Of a DNA stretch of 64,000 bases, positions 62,035-64,000 are shown one piece after another (within the stretch, counting starts at the first letter, position 1; every line of letters begins with the position of its first letter). Source of the stretch: Enchytraeus crypticus. Lineage: Eukaryota > Annelida > Clitellata > Enchytraeida > Enchytraeidae. The notes beneath the pieces were generated by a model. It ran no database searches and was not told the DNA's origin. It was given only the letters and a program-made list of their open reading frames with translations. Both the position numbers and the translations under genes were made by a program. The stretch is taken from positions 906,501 through 970,500 of the forward strand of contig CAJHZI010000664.1 of the NCBI GenBank assembly GCA_905160935.1. The letters are read 5' to 3'.

Positions 62035-62696
62035 AAAAGCAGTTGTGTAATCAAATTAACTCCGTCATTTAATAAACTTTTATTACTCGAAATTGTTGTT
62101 TTGTTTTGGACAGCACAATGAAACGTAGGCCCTGTTAGTATTTTTACTTTTGTGTAAGGTTGCCCAAGTGGAAAGTGGCGTAATAGAGATAAATGAAGTC
62201 GATTATGAAAAAAATCTGTATGCACAGAGACTGCATGTGTATCAAAACTGAGATTTTTCAAATCTTCTTCAGCTATAAGTTGCGGCTATTAATTAGAGAG
62301 AGAGAGAAAGAGAGAAATTTGTTTATTAGATCGAAACAAAGCGTATACCATACAAGATACATGCAAGCACACGGAAATAGTCAAATTGAATAGAAAGCAG
62401 AGACAGAAACAATAGGCTATCAAAGAGAACGAGATACGTACTATCTAGTAACCACCTATTTATCAAGAGTTATCAGACGAACAGAATCATAAAAAAATAA
62501 ATAATTAATTTTTCAGCTCGGGGCCGAGAAAGCTTAGGCTTCCCGTCAATGCTGTGGACTCCACATGCTCCCATTCTCCAGTAGAACTCTCATGTTCGAC
62601 CTTCCAGACTTTAATTCTGACTTTATTACAGCGCAGTTTTCTGGTGGATTTATGCTTATGTATATCATAGATTTCACATATCACATAGTTCACGCG

Positions 62697-62765
62697 TTGT
62701 GTCCGGGCCATTTAGAATGGACCAACCTTAAATTGCAAGTGTCGTACAATGCGACGTCTTATGGG
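62697..62765 (+). mobile_element. Rep-GAT/GAGA head fragment
   Basis: GTTGTGTCCGGGCCATTTAG, AATGGACCAACCTTAAATTG, CAAGTGTCGTACAATGCGAC: the shared head without a tail. Confidence 0.6.
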
Positions 62766-63009
62766 GTATCAGATCTAAGTTACTTGATCCACCGGTCTCC
62801 TTATCCAGCTAGGTGAGGTATGGTCACCACCTAGCAATGTATGACCGCCAATCGCAATGATACCAAAAACAAACGAACACATACAGGCTCGGACGTCGCT
62901 CTGCGTCCGATCCAGTGTCTATCCATTCTGCAAACTTGGCAGTAACTCAACCGTAATCGCCTAAAATACAATAGATGTGGAGTAGGCCTACTCTTCTTCT
63001 CCCGGTTCG

Positions 63010-63180
63010 GGTCACCATATCACGTCGTCCCGAGAACCACGTACATTACGCTAAGGAAGAGAATCTACAGAAGAAACAATTAAGGTGGATGGCCCTTGAA
63101 ATACCACAATGAAATCGATTCCATTCGAGATGCAGCACCTCAATCGGTTCCTCCTGACAAGTGGTTCCCGAATAGATCCG
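63010..63180 (-). mobile_element. LTR-retrotransposon fossil fragment, second copy
   Basis: Inverse of the order at 30960-31280: primer-site-like TGGTGACCCGAACCGG, TGGTTCTCGGGACGACGTGA, and TTGTCAGGAGGAACCGA. Diverged from the first copy in the middle. Broken and old. Confidence 0.45.
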
Positions 63181-63475
63181 TTCGATAGATATATAGATCA
63201 TTAAGTGAATAATTAAGCCACTCCACCATATACATGTAGACTTTTCATAATATGTGGTGGCAGGTTTGCACAGATTGTAAACAACGCCAAGTGGGGGAGT
63301 GGTGTGTATTTATATTGACGACAGGCAATGTTTAATACATACGCATATATTTAACAGGTATTTATTCATTTATTAACAGAATGACATTAAATAAATTCGA
63401 AAGGAAATAATATTTCAATTAATTATCAAATTATTATAAAAATGTTGTAATTTGCATTTAATTGGTCTAAATAAA

Positions 63476-63476
<1 letters not shown>

Positions 63477-63517
<41 letters not shown>

Positions 63518-63530
63518 CAACAACAATTGG
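63477..63530. repeat. (AAT)n / (AAC)n microsatellite at a LINE tail
   Basis: Repeat directly outside the LINE-A tail that starts at about 63515. Confidence 0.9.
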
Positions 63531-64000
63531 AGTGCTACAGTCATCAATGACAACATCCAGCACTATTGAGACAAAATTAAGCCGGCGAGCAAAAAGAAGG
63601 TCCAAAAACGGTGCAAATTTCAAAATCCATAAAATCCGTCCAAAGTAAAGGGAATTAAAAAGGAGGTTTTGGCTCAGGTCGCTGCTCATAGACACTGGAT
63701 GGAAAAGAGAAATGGAAAAGATAGGTCTTCACTTGCCTGTTGAACTGCGCTCATAGGAAAGCAAAGACCGATGTGATTCAAATGAAGATTTCTGAAGATT
63801 CTATGGAAGAGAATTCCAGATCTGCGGTGCAGTATGCTGGAAAGAAACGATTAGATAGCTTAGAGCGTGAAGGTAAGCTAGGTCTCACAAGAGTAATTAA
63901 TATAGAAGACCGAGTAACAGCTAGCAGGCTGCATCACGTACTTTAATCAAGCATGTGAGACATACAAGTTTGTCCAGGGATGATGATGGACTTATTGGTT
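63515..64000 (-). mobile_element. LINE-A copy running off the window
   Basis: Inverse 3' end: CAACAACAATTGGAGTGCTA, GCCGGCGAGCAAAAAGAAGG, then C-terminal codons (inverse of HAAPQIWNSLP) and the LIRVM..PSV region up to the window edge. Diverged slightly from 40264-42552. Truncated by the window only on this evidence. Confidence 0.85.

Overview
The window is nuclear DNA from an animal, most likely an aquatic invertebrate. It is AT-rich, its genes have GT-AG introns, and it is full of non-LTR retrotransposons, SINEs and microsatellites. Two of its three host genes are animal orthologues that align well to the human proteins. The phylum cannot be fixed from the sequence alone; sponge, cnidarian and lophotrochozoan are all possible. 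Exons are clearly richer in GC than introns. No bacterial features are present.

Three host genes were assembled exon by exon. Every splice phase agrees and each total length divides by three. (1) CDO1, cysteine dioxygenase, minus strand, 9873 to 2358: 3 exons, 717 bp, 238 aa, all iron ligands and the Cys-Tyr pair kept. (2) CCDC113/CFAP263, a motile-cilium axonemal coiled-coil protein, minus strand, 29966 to 19606: 8 exons, 1257 bp, 418 aa, with a candidate RFX X-box just upstream. (3) A TNF-receptor-superfamily-like type I membrane protein, plus strand, 37569 to 56036: 12 exons, 1014 bp, 337 aa. Its cytoplasmic tail is built from six short phase 1-1 exons, five of them related 48-bp copies, four of which sit in recent tandem duplications.

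Layout. 1-2357: simple repeats and the CDO1 3' flank. 2358-9873: CDO1, with several minisatellites and a perfect hairpin in its introns. 9874-19605: gene-poor, with LINE and SINE remnants. 19606-29966: CCDC113. 30002-37554: gene-poor, with LINE pieces, an LTR-element fossil and an unclassified block. 37555-56100: the TNFR-like gene with LINEs in its introns. 56101-64000: LINE and SINE remnants only.

The mobile elements fall into repeated families. LINE-A and LINE-C are CR1/L2-like. LINE-D has a GKRGRGRPR C-terminus. Another LINE is RTE-like, and one group carries an R2-type, restriction-endonuclease-like C-terminal domain. The SINEs comprise a tRNA-derived family, a 5S rRNA-derived family and two families (Rep-GAT and Rep-GAGA) that share a head but differ in tail. 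Several insertions are nested, and several lie within tens of bases of host splice sites. The genes do not form a pathway; they are simply neighbours.

The strongest candidate for something undescribed is the in-frame micro-exon array of the TNFR-like receptor. Between two of its copies, all four exon differences change the amino acid, while about 168 bases of flanking intron differ only once.
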